This document shows positions 22,866 to 33,888 of a DNA stretch of 64,000 nt, one piece after another. Where the stretch lies: NCBI RefSeq assembly GCF_000247695.1, contig NW_004624781.1, positions 10,830,182 through 10,894,181 on the forward strand, in the 5' to 3' direction. The DNA comes from Heterocephalus glaber. Its lineage: Eukaryota > Chordata > Mammalia > Rodentia > Bathyergidae. Within the stretch, counting starts at the first letter, position 1; every line of letters starts with the position of its first letter. The position numbers and the translations under genes are program-made. The notes under the pieces are model-generated. The model was not told the DNA's origin and made no database searches. It was given only the letters and a program-made list of their open reading frames with translations.

Positions 22866-23984
22866 TTCCTCCACCCCGCAACTCCCTTCCTGTTTTCTCC
22901 ATTCCTGCTCTTCAGCATCTTATCAGTACATGATGAACAGGGAAGCCTTGCAATTACAGGTATCACTTACGGGCTCCAAGTTAAGCTGCCACAATGGTAC
23001 CTTCTGCTGTAAGACTACAATAGACTGTCAGTGTTATCTCTACAAGCTGATGGAGATTTATGAATGGGGACGGAGAAAAGAATCACGATCATTTTCACTA
23101 TTATGACTGCGTGCGGAAGATTCATAACCTTTCTGACACCTTCTTCATCCTTTTTACCAGGCATCAGCTGTCAGGGGAAGGTCGCCCCTTCCCACCCGGC
23201 TTTGGACTGAAGTGATAAATGTGTCAGGAAGCTCATGCAGGGTGCGATCTTCTGCCTTGTAAATAGTTTTCATTGATGCATACATTAAATTTTGCTTTTT
23301 CTTTTTTTAAACCTCCATAAAGGTGCTTGAAAAACAGCATCATCAGTGATGAATGTTTCCCTATCGGAGACTTTCCAGGATGTGGGCTGGTTTAAAAAAT
23401 AAAGATGTGTAGATGACTGGATATCTTGCATCTTGTGGGACAGCAGGATGCCCAGCTTGTTAGGGCTGTCACTTTTACATGAGCAAATCTACACCCAGTT
23501 CTGCATTTTCTGAGCTCCTCTTGTCTCTACCTTCCATATCTTTCCATAACACCCATCAAGCCTCTCAAGACATGGAGATACTGAATGCATTTAAGAAAAA
23601 TTTTAGGTCAGTTTATTTTTTTTCAGTGTTTAATGCAAAGAGGGGCTCATTTTCCATTCCCATCAGCGATGCAGGCAGGGAGGAGCCTGTAATTGGGATC
23701 ATGGTGGGAAGCATGCTAGGGACCAAGAGAAAGTTTTGCACAATTAATCTGCTGAGAGGACATGAGGCAGGGGGAGAATGTTTCTTTGGGCAGAAAGTAG
23801 GATACAAGTGTACGTTTTCCCTTAGAAGTTGAGATATATTATCCCACCAAATTAGAAAACAAAATGCTAGCAAAAACAGAACATGAGATAATAGTTAAGC
23901 TCCAGGTCTTCAACTTTTGTCATTACTAATACTATTAAATTATATATGATCCAACTCATTAACTGCTAACCAGCACTTTCTGTT
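22866..23984. other. Repeat-poor single-copy stretch
   Basis: About 1.1 kb with no repeat recognised. It has a splice-acceptor-like pyrimidine tract ending 'tttttaccag' at about 23160 and an AATAAA hexamer near 23398. This could be a conserved noncoding block or a terminal exon, but nothing proves either. Confidence 0.4.
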
Positions 23985-24078
23985 CACTCTTACTAATTAT
24001 TCACCTTTATCTGTCCAGCACCTGCCATGGTACCTGACACATATTAGGGATTCATTAAAAAAAGTTAAATTAAACAAA
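23985..24078 (+). repeat. L2 3' end
   Basis: 'gtccagcacctgccatggta' then 'cctgacacatattagggatt' is the L2 3' tail in sense. Confidence 0.65.
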
Positions 24079-24197
24079 TCCCTCACTTGGTCATATTCCA
24101 AATATAAAAATACCTCCCACTGAAATGTGTATATTCTGCTTTATATTAAAAGGAATATTTTGTTTCTCTATGTGCCCAGGAAGATGGGAGTATAATA

Positions 24198-24342
24198 GGT
24201 TCTTATCTAATACATGGTCCTGCAGAAATTATGCCACCATGAGGCATTTATTTCTTTATTTTTGTATTAATTTTACTGGTACTTTTTAGGCATACAATAT
24301 AATAACATTCATCATTGGAAATTATTTTATTGGGGGTCTTCC
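24198..24342 (+). repeat. Direct repeat, copy 1, interrupted by L1 tail
   Basis: Bases 24198-24250 match 25427-25479 at about 48 of 53 positions ('tggtcctgcagaaattatgc' is identical). The match resumes with 'tattttattggggg' at 24323 after a roughly 70-bp L1 3' fragment. The second copy lacks that fragment. Confidence 0.75.
24253..24322 (-). mobile_element. Very short 5'-truncated L1 3' end (antisense)
   Basis: 'tactggtactttttaggcat' then 'ataacattcatcattgg' matches the 3' end of the antisense L1 copies at 35.6 and 42.6 kb. Only about 70 bases are present. Confidence 0.7.
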
Positions 24343-25426
24343 CTTCCTCGTGCATTATACTGGAAGACTTCTGTTCCCCTTCACCTCTGCTCTTTGTTCC
24401 TCTTAATAGTTTTCCAAGTGAGTTTCTTGCTTCCTCTAGAAGCACACTGTAAGTGCTTTTGGAAAAGTACTTCAGCCTTTCTGTGGAAGCCCATTTATAA
24501 TTTAGAGAGGCTAAGTTTGCCTGCTTTAAGAGTCTGAAAAGGTTCTGCTTTAGGCTGGACTCAGCTATGAAGCCTTACATGATTGCAAATAGGAATCTGA
24601 CCCTGACTCCCTCCAGTATGGTTAGATACAGGACAGCATAACCCAAAGTCCAAGGTACTTCCTGTGTTGGCTGGTGTGTAAGAATGCCTAGGAAGGCTCT
24701 TTCCAGTTTTAAGTGGTTATTTAATATTTTGCTTCTGCATGCCATTAAAGTTGCCATGATGCTGGCTGGTATGCCTTTGTGTTAGTTATGGGTGACGTAA
24801 AACTAGCCAGTGCAAATTTAAAGAGATACCTTGGCTGTTGTCTGACTTAGAAAACGTTTCTTAGCTCACTCTGCAGAGCAGAATGTCTGAGTTTTGGCGA
24901 TGGGTTACCATGTTTAGACATAAGGAGAGGTAGAAAATTTTCTCAAAAGTAAGCATTCATTAAGAAAGAGGAGGGCTTGCATGAAGCCTGTGAGGTTGTG
25001 TTGGAGGTGCCAGTATGAATTCACGGCCTTGTAATGTACATACACAAAGTGATACACACAGAAGTCATTACAGATGTGTCATGCAAGGGATAGTTCATGT
25101 GTGCATTTCCTACCTTTGTTCAGTGAAGGGGCTTGGAAGAAATGGCTCCCTCACTGAAGCCACAAGCACTTCTCATACCCAGATCTTGGTTTCTAAGTAC
25201 CGTTCTCCAGTAAAAGGACCCTAAGCTCCTTGGAGAGATGGTTGATTCCAGTACTGGAGCAGGAAAACTAGAAGATGAACCTGTAACATCTGTGACTACA
25301 AAATATAAAATGTTACAAAGAAGCAGAAAAGAATGGGGATGTGTCAGAAGTACCCAGGTATTCTCTGTAGCCAAAGCCAGAGCTAACCGAATAACAAAAC
25401 TGGAAATGTTTTGTTGCCTTTCAAGT
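24343..25426. other. Single-copy stretch between direct repeats
   Basis: Nothing recognised. Short frames (60-84 codons) have no domain. Confidence 0.5.
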
Positions 25427-25497
25427 GGTTCTTATCTAATATATGGTCCTGCAGAAATTATGCCACAAGGAGGTGTTTATTTTATTGGGGTCTTCCT
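25427..25497 (+). repeat. Direct repeat, copy 2, uninterrupted
   Basis: Partner of the repeat at 24198-24342, about 1.2 kb away. It runs through 'tttattttattggggtcttc' without the L1 fragment, so it resembles the pre-insertion state. Confidence 0.75.
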
Positions 25498-25514
25498 AAT
25501 AAAATAATAGTATT

Positions 25515-26400
25515 GGGTGCTACCATAGTATAAAATAAACAAATGTCTACAATGATATAAATAAATGAGTAGAAAAGAACAGGGGTAAAAGGGAACACTT
25601 TTCCTCACAGAATTCTAATTAATCACTGCAAAGAATGTGGAGATTATAAAATCAACAGAACATTACAGGAATAATTGTTGCAGACAAGAACCACCAATGA
25701 ATGCTAAAACAGTGGACAAAAGTTTCAGGAAAGACAGGATATTTGCATTGCCTAGAAATAATTCTCCCAATGTCTTTGCTGCAAAGAGGAAAATGTGACT
25801 CTTACAATGGCAAAATCCAGCAGACTCCAAGCTTACCAGTGGTCAAGGTCCTCAGCTTGACCTCATGGACCCCTTCCTGTGATGTAGGGTGATACCCTAG
25901 CCAAGGTGGTAAGATGTGGCACGTCTTGCCCAAAACATCTGATACCTGTCTAATTATGATTGAACATCAAACAAAGCAAATTAGGGACAAACTAACTGGC
26001 CAGTATTCTATAAAAGTGGCAAGGTGATGAAAGACAAGGGAATTTTGAGGGGCTATCGAAAGATTGAGGGATAGGAGGTACAACTCAATGTCATGTGGGA
26101 TCTTGGGTTGGATTCTCCATCAAGAAATGGCTATTAGTGGAAACATTGGCTAAATGCAAATAAAGTCTGGAGTTAATAGCGTTGTACTAATGTTGATTTC
26201 CTAATTTTGATCTTTGTGCAATACATACGATACTAACATTATGAAATTGTGTGAGGTGTATATGGGAGCTCACTACATACAAAATATTATATAAATATGA
26301 AAGTATTTCGAATGTTAAAAACTGGGTGTAAGTGAAAAAGCTGGCTGTAAGTAAGCACCAGGCTAAGATATTTTCTTTCACAGTGAAATTTTATTAATTG
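25515..26400 (+). repeat. Old LINE (L1M-type) 3' region
   Basis: 'ctggccagtattctataaaa', 'caatgtcatgtgggatcttg', 'aaagtctggagttaatagcg' and 'gatactaacattatgaaatt' occur in the order typical of an old L1 3' region in sense. Family name not certain. Confidence 0.55.
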
Positions 26401-26699
26401 GAACCCAGCTGATAGAAACATTAAAGTGTTAGAAATTTTCTTCTCTTCACTTCTGCTTTTAGCAGATGGCCTGTCAAGCTATATACCTAAGTTTTATTCA
26501 TAAAAAGTTTATTTCCAAGGGAAATCCTGGACTTACTATAGATCCAGGATAGCTTCAGTGCTGTATACTGAGGATTCCCACCCGCTTACCTTTTATAGGC
26601 TCTTTCCTCCTACATTGTCCAGCTCAGAATGCACTGAGCTCATCAGGGACTTCCTAACCACACATTTGATAGAAACTGCTTCCCCCTTCACCTTTGCAC

Positions 26700-26890
26700 T
26701 GCCTTTGGGATCAGCCAGAACTTAGTTCGAATGATGGTCTTGCCAAAATCAGCTGCGTTTAAGTGACTTAGTTCTCTGAACACTGGCTTCTTCATTTGTA
26801 AACATAAGCAATAATCCTTACCCTGCATGAAGTTCTAGGTGGTTAGCACAATAGCTAATCCATAGTGGACACTCTATAAATTGTGGATCC
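26700..26890 (+). repeat. MIR SINE relic (sense)
   Basis: 'cttcttcatttgtaaacata' and 'gtggttagcacaatagctaa' are MIR-like in sense. The 5' half is poor. Confidence 0.6.
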
Positions 26891-26917
26891 GTATATAGTT
26901 TATTTATATGCATTCAA

Positions 26918-27045
26918 ATTTTTGTTTGGAGACATTATCTTGATGTGTTCCCCAGGCTGGCCTTGAACTCTTGGGTTCAAGTGATTCTCCCACCTCAGCC
27001 TCCCTAGTAGCTGGGACCACAGGTACCCACCACCATGCCCAACCT
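26918..27045 (-). mobile_element. B1-type (7SL-derived) SINE, antisense
   Basis: 'caggctggccttgaactctt', 'cctcagcctccctagtagct' and 'gggaccacaggtacccacca' are the reverse complement of a 7SL-derived monomer. No ID half is attached. Confidence 0.85.
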
Positions 27046-28425
27046 CTGATTAGTATGAACCGTGGGAGGTTTCATGATATTACACTAAATGAACTATGTG
27101 TTTCTTCCTGAGTCAAAGGCCTTAGAGATACAAAGGCCTACCAGGCAGACTGTTCCCTGTCCTGGTGAGACAGAAACAACCTCTAACAGAGGAGACAAGC
27201 ATCAAATAGTGCATTCTGGGTCTCAACTGTGCTAGCAGAGGGGAAACACTTCTTTCCAAACCTGCTGTAATCACACTGGATGGAGTCAATGCCTCCTTTC
27301 TCTACTGTGAGACAGTAAGGACAGATTCTTAGCATTCAGTGATTTCTCCCATTTCAGCATGAATAAAGGCATGTAAAATTGAAATTGATTATTTACAATT
27401 AGATAAGAAATAGCTTTCTGGAAAACTTCATTTGAGTAGAAAGCTCCTCTCTCCCTTGAGTGTCTTTCTTAGCTGAACATTAACTTAACTCCTTATGGGT
27501 GCTGCTCACTGCATTCCTGCCTTCCACTAAGACTATACTCTCTTAGGACTGGGTTTGCAGTGGGTTCCTTGTAGTTCATTGTGAGGTGGGAAAGATGTGG
27601 GTCTCAGTGAGTCCCTGGTGCAGTGGTTGGCTTAACGTGCATAAGCACTGCAATGCGGCATGGTCAGGTAGAGCCCAAATGAGGGAATGTTACATTCTAC
27701 CCGAGGGAGAGAGGGAGAGTGCAGGGTGAGCCCAAGATGCATGCTGATCTGCTTTGGGGAAGTGGAACTGCATCCTGGGAAAGGACAGGTGTCCACATGC
27801 AGGAGGAGTGCAGAGAAGACACCCACGGGGCCAGCTCACTAACTGGCCAGAGCATCCCTGGACCAACAGCTAGTCACTTCACTGCCCACCCCTGGACTCT
27901 GTAGGCTATGAGGCAAGGACCACTGAGGGCTCTGTGGCATTCTGAGCCTGGCCATATTGAATGCCCACTTTGCAGTAGGTATTGCTATTTGTTTTCACCA
28001 ACTTGGCTGCAATTCCAGGTGTCTGTCTTCTTTGTTTTGGTGTTAAGCTTCTTTGCATTGATATGTGCATATAAGTCCCTCCCCAAGCTGCATGCGCATA
28101 TGCTCAGTCACATCCAGACACCTTCCCCTCTCTCAGACCCTTCTCTGCCATGGGTGATTCACAGGGACCAGGTTCTCCCAGAAGCCTCAGGATCCACATG
28201 TGCCTCCCAATGTGACCATCTGCAGTGGAGCCACAAAAAGGGCAGCAATTCTACCCAGGAATACAACATCTCACCCCAGGAAGTTTCCCAGAAGAATCAG
28301 GCAGTGGCAGCTCGGGTACATATATACTGTGTCTGGAATCCTTTTCTAATCTAATTTTTCTTTGAAAGAGCACACAATGGGGAGCCTCCCCTTCAGGCTG
28401 TAGAAGGAATTTTAACCCGGGAATC
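27046..28425. other. Single-copy stretch, nothing recognised
   Basis: It includes a 148-codon frame at 27908-28354 with a hydrophobic run (VSVFFVLVLSFFALICAYK). No homology or splice context was seen, so it is not called a gene. Confidence 0.5.
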
Positions 28426-28427
28426 AG

Positions 28428-28605
28428 GTAATGTGGGTTAATCCCCAGTTGTATCCACTGTGAGTAAACTGTAATCTCTCCAAATGCCCAAAGTCAGTAT
28501 TCTTTTTTGTTAAATGGGGATAGTAATGGAATCTGCCCATTTTCTTGTGAGAGTCAGGTGAAATAATAAACACAGATGTACGCTGTAAACTGCAAAGAAA
28601 GGTAC
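28428..28605 (+). repeat. MIR SINE relic (sense)
   Basis: 'tttgttaaatggggatagta' and 'gagagtcaggtgaaataata' are MIR landmarks in sense. Confidence 0.65.
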
Positions 28606-28660
28606 AAATTTAGCAAGGTATTATTCATTGCAGTGATAACATTAAATAATCCTGAATATA

Positions 28661-28735
28661 GGGCCGGGGATTTAGCTCAGGGGTTTCACCATCTGCTACT
28701 CAAGCGCAAGGACCCAAGTTCGATCCCCAGTACCA

Positions 28736-28764
<29 letters not shown>
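28661..28764 (+). mobile_element. Young ID SINE with perfect 14-bp duplication
   Basis: It starts 'gggccggggatttagctcag', continues through the B-box segment 'aagttcgatccccagtacc', and its tail has become (TAA)n. 'taatcctgaatata' is identical at 28647-28660 and 28765-28778. This is the cleanest SINE insertion in the window. Confidence 0.95.

Positions 28765-28768
<4 letters not shown>
28735..28768 (+). repeat. (TAA)n microsatellite in the SINE tail
   Basis: About 11 TAA units grown from the A tail of the ID element and the TAAT start of its target duplication. Confidence 0.95.
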
Positions 28769-28778
28769 CCTGAATATA

Positions 28779-29325
28779 ATAGAATGAGTCTTTGTTGACA
28801 TTTTGACATTTTAAAATTAATCAAGGCCATTTTTCTAGACACATTATTATGATTATCATATATTATTTGAAGAAGAAAATTCTGCTTTATGTGAGATTTC
28901 CTGGGTGGGTCAATTTGACTCTGTATCTTCAGTGTGTCATACGCTTCCAAAGTCGAACCCAACTGTAAGATTTTAGCAGAAGTGTCATCTGGACAGTATT
29001 TCCCCCAGAAATTGAGAAAAAATGCTGGTGCTCAGAACTCAGAGCTGGGGGAACAGGCAAATGAGGTTTAGACAGGAACTGCAGATGGGTCACATGAAGG
29101 TGACCTGGACACTTTTGTGTCTTCTCAGAGCTTAATGAGATTACTCAGAACTCCTTTATAACTTCAAGTGAACATAAAATAATGCATATGAAAAACTCTT
29201 TGGAAACTGTTCAAGGTTTAAGATAAATTTTAGTTACTATCATTAGGCGAGAGACCTTGCATTCTGTTTAGGTTGACAGGAAACAGTCACGTTCCTGGGT
29301 GATGAGTGTGGGAACAGTGTAATCC
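28779..29325. other. Single-copy stretch, nothing recognised
   Basis: No recognised feature. Confidence 0.5.
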
Positions 29326-29329
29326 ACCA

Positions 29330-29555
29330 GAACACAGTGGAAAAGACCATGAAGTACAATCACAGGTCTTTAGTTCAAATTCTGCCTGGCTCCACTCTTA
29401 ATCAGCTCGGCGACTTGGGGCAAGTTTTTACCTCTCTGTGCCTCTTTTCTAAAATGTAAATGAGCAAGGCTTCCACGTCATAGTGGTGCTGGAGAAAGAA
29501 AATAAGATCATGAGTGAAAGGCAGGACTTGACATGAAGGTGGAGCTTAAATCCTG
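29330..29555 (+). repeat. MIR SINE (sense)
   Basis: 'ttagttcaaattctgcctgg', 'cgacttggggcaagttttta' and 'ctctgtgcctcttttctaaa' make a near full-length MIR. Confidence 0.8.
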
Positions 29556-29784
29556 ATCATGAGAGGCAACACCTGTATGTCGGAAGCTGTCTGTTTTCTA
29601 TCAGTTGTTCACACAATTTTCCATGTAAGAGGACTGGGTTTTTCTCATCTCAGCCTGGGCCACCACCAGCTGGGACATCCGACGGTGAGAATGACTGTTT
29701 CTTGGAAACCTGTTCTCATAGGATGCATCCAGAACTGAGCAGATTTGTTCATAGCCCACTTGTCACTTTTTAGACCGTGGGCAG

Positions 29785-29935
29785 TGAAATGGCTTAGGAG
29801 TCACTTGGTTCTGGCCCCGCCTCTACCTCAACTTCCTGTGGCCTCCAGTGAATCACTCCAGCTCCCTGGATCCTGGTGTCCGCCTGTGTACACTGGAAAC
29901 GAGACATCCCTGTAAGGAAAAGCTCCATTGACCCA
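29785..29935 (+). repeat. MIR SINE relic (sense)
   Basis: 'ttaggagtcacttggttctg' and 'cctgtgtacactggaaacg' fit a second MIR, more diverged than its neighbour. Confidence 0.6.
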
Positions 29936-30455
29936 AATGCCTCATTCTTACATGTTTTAAAGTATACAATGTTGATTTTTTTAAATTCCCAAAACAAAAC
30001 ATAACCACAAGAAACGATGACAGGAATCATATTAGTTGCTCATGGGTTGTTTTTAATGCCTATTCGGGAGTAGAAATAAAGCTGGCTGTCTCGATTGCTA
30101 TAGATGTGTTGTTGTGAAACCCCAATCTGGAAACTGCTGTAGTAGGCCAGAGATGGGGCAGCACAAATCGCTGTGAGCTGGCTGCCTGGTAGGTGGGCCT
30201 TGCCTTCTCCACGCCCACTCGAAGAAAGGACTTGGGACTCCATCTTGCTATTCTTCATCAAGAAAGTCCAGACTCTCTTGAATGCTTTGCAGAATTAGGA
30301 TTCCCTGGGAGCAAAGAGAACAATTAGAAAATGTTTAATGAAAAATCGCAAGCCCGGATGCTTGCTTTCCACTTTTCTTCCTTGTGTCCTGTTGCAGACT
30401 CCATCTCACTCCCAACTGCAGTGATTTGTCTTCTCTTTCTCTACTCTTTAAAAGT
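29936..30455. other. Single-copy stretch, nothing recognised
   Basis: Nothing supported. Confidence 0.5.
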
Positions 30456-31615
30456 TAATTAATATTATTGGGACATTTTAGATAGATAGATAGATTGATA
30501 GATCACATTCATCATAGGGAATTTGTGCCTGTACATGATGTAGCTTGATTCTTCTTTTTTTCCCATTCCCCCTTCCTCCCTTCAACCCTTCTTCCCCTCC
30601 TTATTTACAAAAGCTTTGTTTCCAGTTTTTCTTCTTTTTTCCTTTTTCATTTTTCTTCCCCCCTCCCTAGTTCCCCTTCTCATTTGAACATTTTCTTCCT
30701 ATTTCACAATACCTGTTATACATTTTAGTCTTTATTTACCCTTTCAGTTTCTCACACCAGAGAATCCATGTGATATTTGAACATGTATATCCTATTTATT
30801 TCACTTAACAATATAGTCTCAAGGTGAATTCAGTTACCTATAAATGTCTCAAGTTTACCCTTCTTTATGGCAGAGTAGCACTCCATAATATAAAAAACAA
30901 ACCTATGACTTCTTTATCCATTCATCAGTTGATGGGCATTTGGGTTGTTTCCAAGATTTAGCTATTACAAACTGCCTCTATAAACATGGGTGTGCATATA
31001 TTGCTGTGGTATGATGCTTTTAATTTTTTCTGGAAAATAGAAGGGGAATAGCTGGGTCACATGGAACCTCTAGTTATAGTATTTTGAGGAATCGCCACAC
31101 TAATTCCACAGTGGTTGCACCAGTCTACATTCCCACCAACAGTGGAGAGGGTTCCTTTTTTCCCACTAGCCCTCCAGCGTTAGTTATTGGTTGGTTTCTT
31201 GACAACAGCCATTCTTTCTGGGTGATGGGATCTCAGGGTTTTAATTTGCATCTCTCCAATGACCGGTGATGTTGAACATTTTTTTTCATGTATTTATTTG
31301 CCATTTGTACTTCTTCATCTGAGAAGTATTTATTCATTTCAGATGCCCATTTTGGGTTTGGGTCTTTAAATTTGGGAGGTCTGAATTTTTGAGTACTTTA
31401 TATGCTCTAGATATTAGTCCTTTGTCTGAGGGACAGTTAGCAAAAAAATTTTCCCAATCACCTTGTTGGTGATTTCTTTTGCTGTACAAAAGCTTTTTAG
31501 TAAGATGAGATGCCAATTGTTGATTCTTTGTATTTCTTGTGTGATCAGGGTTTTGCTCATAAAGTCTTTGCATACACCTATGTCCTGACCTTTCAGGACA
31601 CTGTTAAAGTATAGT
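30456..31615 (-). mobile_element. 5'-truncated L1, antisense, about 1.15 kb
   Basis: The left end is the L1 3'UTR ('catcatagggaatttgtgcc', pyrimidine-rich on the plus strand). The right part is antisense ORF2 ('gttgatgggcatttgggttg', 'ccacagtggttgcaccagtc'). A short GATA-type run replaces part of the tail. It is more diverged than the copies at 35.6 and 42.6 kb. No clear duplication is seen. Confidence 0.88.
31334..31573 (-). pseudogene. L1 ORF2 remnant
   Basis: A 79-codon open piece matches the ORF2 region after the reverse transcriptase domain (for example [21 protein letters not shown]). Frames upstream and downstream are broken. Dead fragment. Confidence 0.75.
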
Positions 31616-32239
31616 ATATTAAATATTTAAGTGTGTGCTTCCTCCTGCCCCTCTTTCCTTCCTTTACTATGTATAGCCACTGGGTTCAGCAGGACTAAGC
31701 AAGGAAGATGTAGTTCCTGACTCCCCAAACCTTGCCTTACAGTCTAGAATGCAGATAGTAAATAGACAATCACAAAACACAAAAGTGATCACAGTACAGA
31801 AAAGGAGTGTACATGCTGCAGAGAGAAAACCAGGGCTTCCTAAAGTAGAATGGCCAAAAGTCCAGCTGGGACCTTCCTGTTAGCACCCCAAGAGTTAAAT
31901 AAGTGATGTGAAAGACTGACTGAATTGTTTCTCCTGAGACCATCCCTACTTACATTCATTTCTGCCAATCATAATGTCCTACTTCTTCGTGCTTGCTCGG
32001 GTGCTATCTCTCTCAGTAACACAATCTCCTGTCCTCTCCTACCTGTGGTGGCCATCTTACTTTTATCTAACTGATCAGACTTCCCTCTATCTGACTTCAC
32101 ATCCTCTTGTGTAATGCCTTTGCTCCCCACCTCCCTCCTCTCCCTTTCCTATTTCCTAGTGTTGACACTTCTGCTTTTGTGTCTGTCCTCTCCACCATGT
32201 GATCCACCAGCTAAGAAGGGTGATGAATTGCAGAGAAAA
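31616..32239. other. Single-copy stretch, nothing recognised
   Basis: Nothing supported. Confidence 0.5.
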
Positions 32240-32400
32240 AGACCCCGAGCTAGGAAGAAAGATAAACTGGAGTTGAACTTCTGGCTTCCCTAATTCATCA
32301 CTAGTTTTGTGACCTCGTGAGAGTAGTCAGTACTTCCAGTCCAGAAAGGCCTAATAAAAGGAGAAAACTGAGTTCCAGGAAAATATCTAGCCATTATTTT
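32240..32400 (+). repeat. MIR SINE relic (sense)
   Basis: 'actggagttgaacttctggc' followed by 'cactagttttgtgacctcgt' is a MIR core in sense. Confidence 0.65.
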
Positions 32401-32479
32401 CATCCTTGAGGGGTTGAATATCTTTTACACTCATAGCTCTTAGAACATAGTAGGTGTTTTTATAAATGTCTTATACATA

Positions 32480-32790
32480 GTTGCTAATAAAATCTTCACA
32501 ATCTTCCTATGAAGTAAAATGATAAAACAATCAGGGCCCTGGATAGCTCGGTTGGTAGGACATCAGACTTAATCTGAGAGTCCAGGGTTGAAGTCCCTGT
32601 TTGTGAGCAACCTCCTTTAAAGAAAATGATATAACAAAAATAATTCTCATTTGCACCTTCATCTCCATTTTGCACAGGAAATCCAGAAGTCCAGGGAAAC
32701 AAAGTGTGCACCTCAGGTTTAACAGCTTATGAACCCAGAAACCTGATTTATACCAGGAACCTCATTCTAGACCCATGAGCTATGGTGCCT
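32480..32790 (-). repeat. MIR SINE (antisense), split by a tRNA retrocopy
   Basis: 'aaaatcttcacaatcttcct' on the left and 'tcatctccattttgcacagg' on the right are consecutive parts of one antisense MIR. The tRNA-Lys retrocopy and its duplication sit between them. Confidence 0.7.
32536..32608 (+). pseudogene. tRNA-Lys (TTT/CTT-type) retropseudogene
   Basis: The sequence runs from acceptor 'gccctggatagctc' to T-arm 'ccagggttgaagtccctgtt', closely following cytosolic tRNA-Lys. The anticodon loop has lost two T's, leaving 5 bases between 'tcaga' and 'tctga', so no anticodon survives. The B box has 'ggttgaagtcc' instead of 'ggttcaagtcc'. Flanks 32516-32530 and 32623-32637 are a 15-bp duplication with one mismatch. 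It is therefore a retroposed copy, not a tRNA gene. Confidence 0.88.
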
Positions 32791-32814
32791 CACTATTCCA
32801 ATTATACTTTTAGA

Positions 32815-32930
32815 TTTTCTCACCTTTAAAATGAGAGTAATGATACATCCTTCAGGAAACTGGCATAGGAATTAACTCAGATAATGTATAGAAAACTCTT
32901 AATATTCCGCCTGCCATTTGTCAATGGTAA
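32815..32930 (+). repeat. MIR SINE relic (sense)
   Basis: 'ttttctcacctttaaaatga' and 'gaattaactcagataatgta' are MIR 3' half landmarks. Confidence 0.65.
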
Positions 32931-33124
32931 AAAATGTCACTCGTGTGCCCTTCTTCATTTTAAAAAGTACATCCCATGATTTTCCTCTTGTCTTTATTTT
33001 GCTAACTCATGCACCAAGTTCTATCACCCCATCCATATATATAAGCTGTATCGTGCTTTCCCTCTTATACATATTTTCTTGCCTATACTTACCCATCATT
33101 CAGTGTGCCATTCCACAGTCTTTG

Positions 33125-33375
33125 TTTACCAAAAAAAATACATGACAGTGTAAAACATGCACATAGTTCAAAAAGACAAGTGGAACTAAAACGATTAGTA
33201 CCTAGCCCCCTAGGCCCACATTCAAGTTCTCTCTTAGCAGACAGCCACTTTCAGTACTTAGCTTTTTCTGAAATTTACTTTATATTCTTAAATTATATAC
33301 ATCTGCTGCATATGTGTAATTTATTTAAAACATTTCTATTAAGATCTTACCATGGAAAATGGGGATTTAAAAATC
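33125..33375 (-). repeat. Probable old L1 relic (antisense)
   Basis: 'catgcacatagttcaaaaag' and 'gcagacagccactttcagta' resemble antisense L1M text. Weak. Confidence 0.4.
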
Positions 33376-33888
33376 ACCACAGCCCTCACCTGACTGACAT
33401 ACCCTGTATGTCCGTGGCAAGGACAGACATCCTTGTATTTTAAATCACAGTTTTGAAAAGAGTAATTCAAACTCTATGTCATTATAAACAGAATTAAAGA
33501 TATGTGTGTATATAGGTAGACACATATATACATACACACATAGATGGGTGTGGGAGGTGTATGTGTTTCATTGCCTAATCAAATAGCATGGTGTGATTCC
33601 ATTTCATTTTACACTCACCTTTATGTTTTTCTTGAAATTAATAACTGCTTTTCACTTTCCATGTCTTATTACTGAATAATCCCCACACTTCCAACAGAAG
33701 GGGGCAGCTCCGTTCACTGGGCCCAGGACAAGAGTAGAAATGGAAACCTACAGTCGACACACTAATAAACGGTTAATGCTACTGGACTGCTGTGTCATTT
33801 ACCATGACCCCGTGGCTCCTTGAAAAATATATAAAATTAAAACAAAATATATGTGAATACCTAGTTCATGACAAATAAGTGAGCAACA
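33376..33888. other. Single-copy stretch with an AT/TG-rich run
   Basis: It has a degraded 'atatgtgtgtatatagg' run near 33500. Otherwise nothing is recognised. Confidence 0.5.

Noticed and set aside
27908..28354. 148-codon open frame with a hydrophobic run
   Set aside because: No recognised domain, no splice or promoter context, and length is within chance for a 64-kb window.
32536..32608. Functional tRNA-Lys gene
   Set aside because: The anticodon loop lost two bases, the B box is mutated, and a target duplication shows retroposition.
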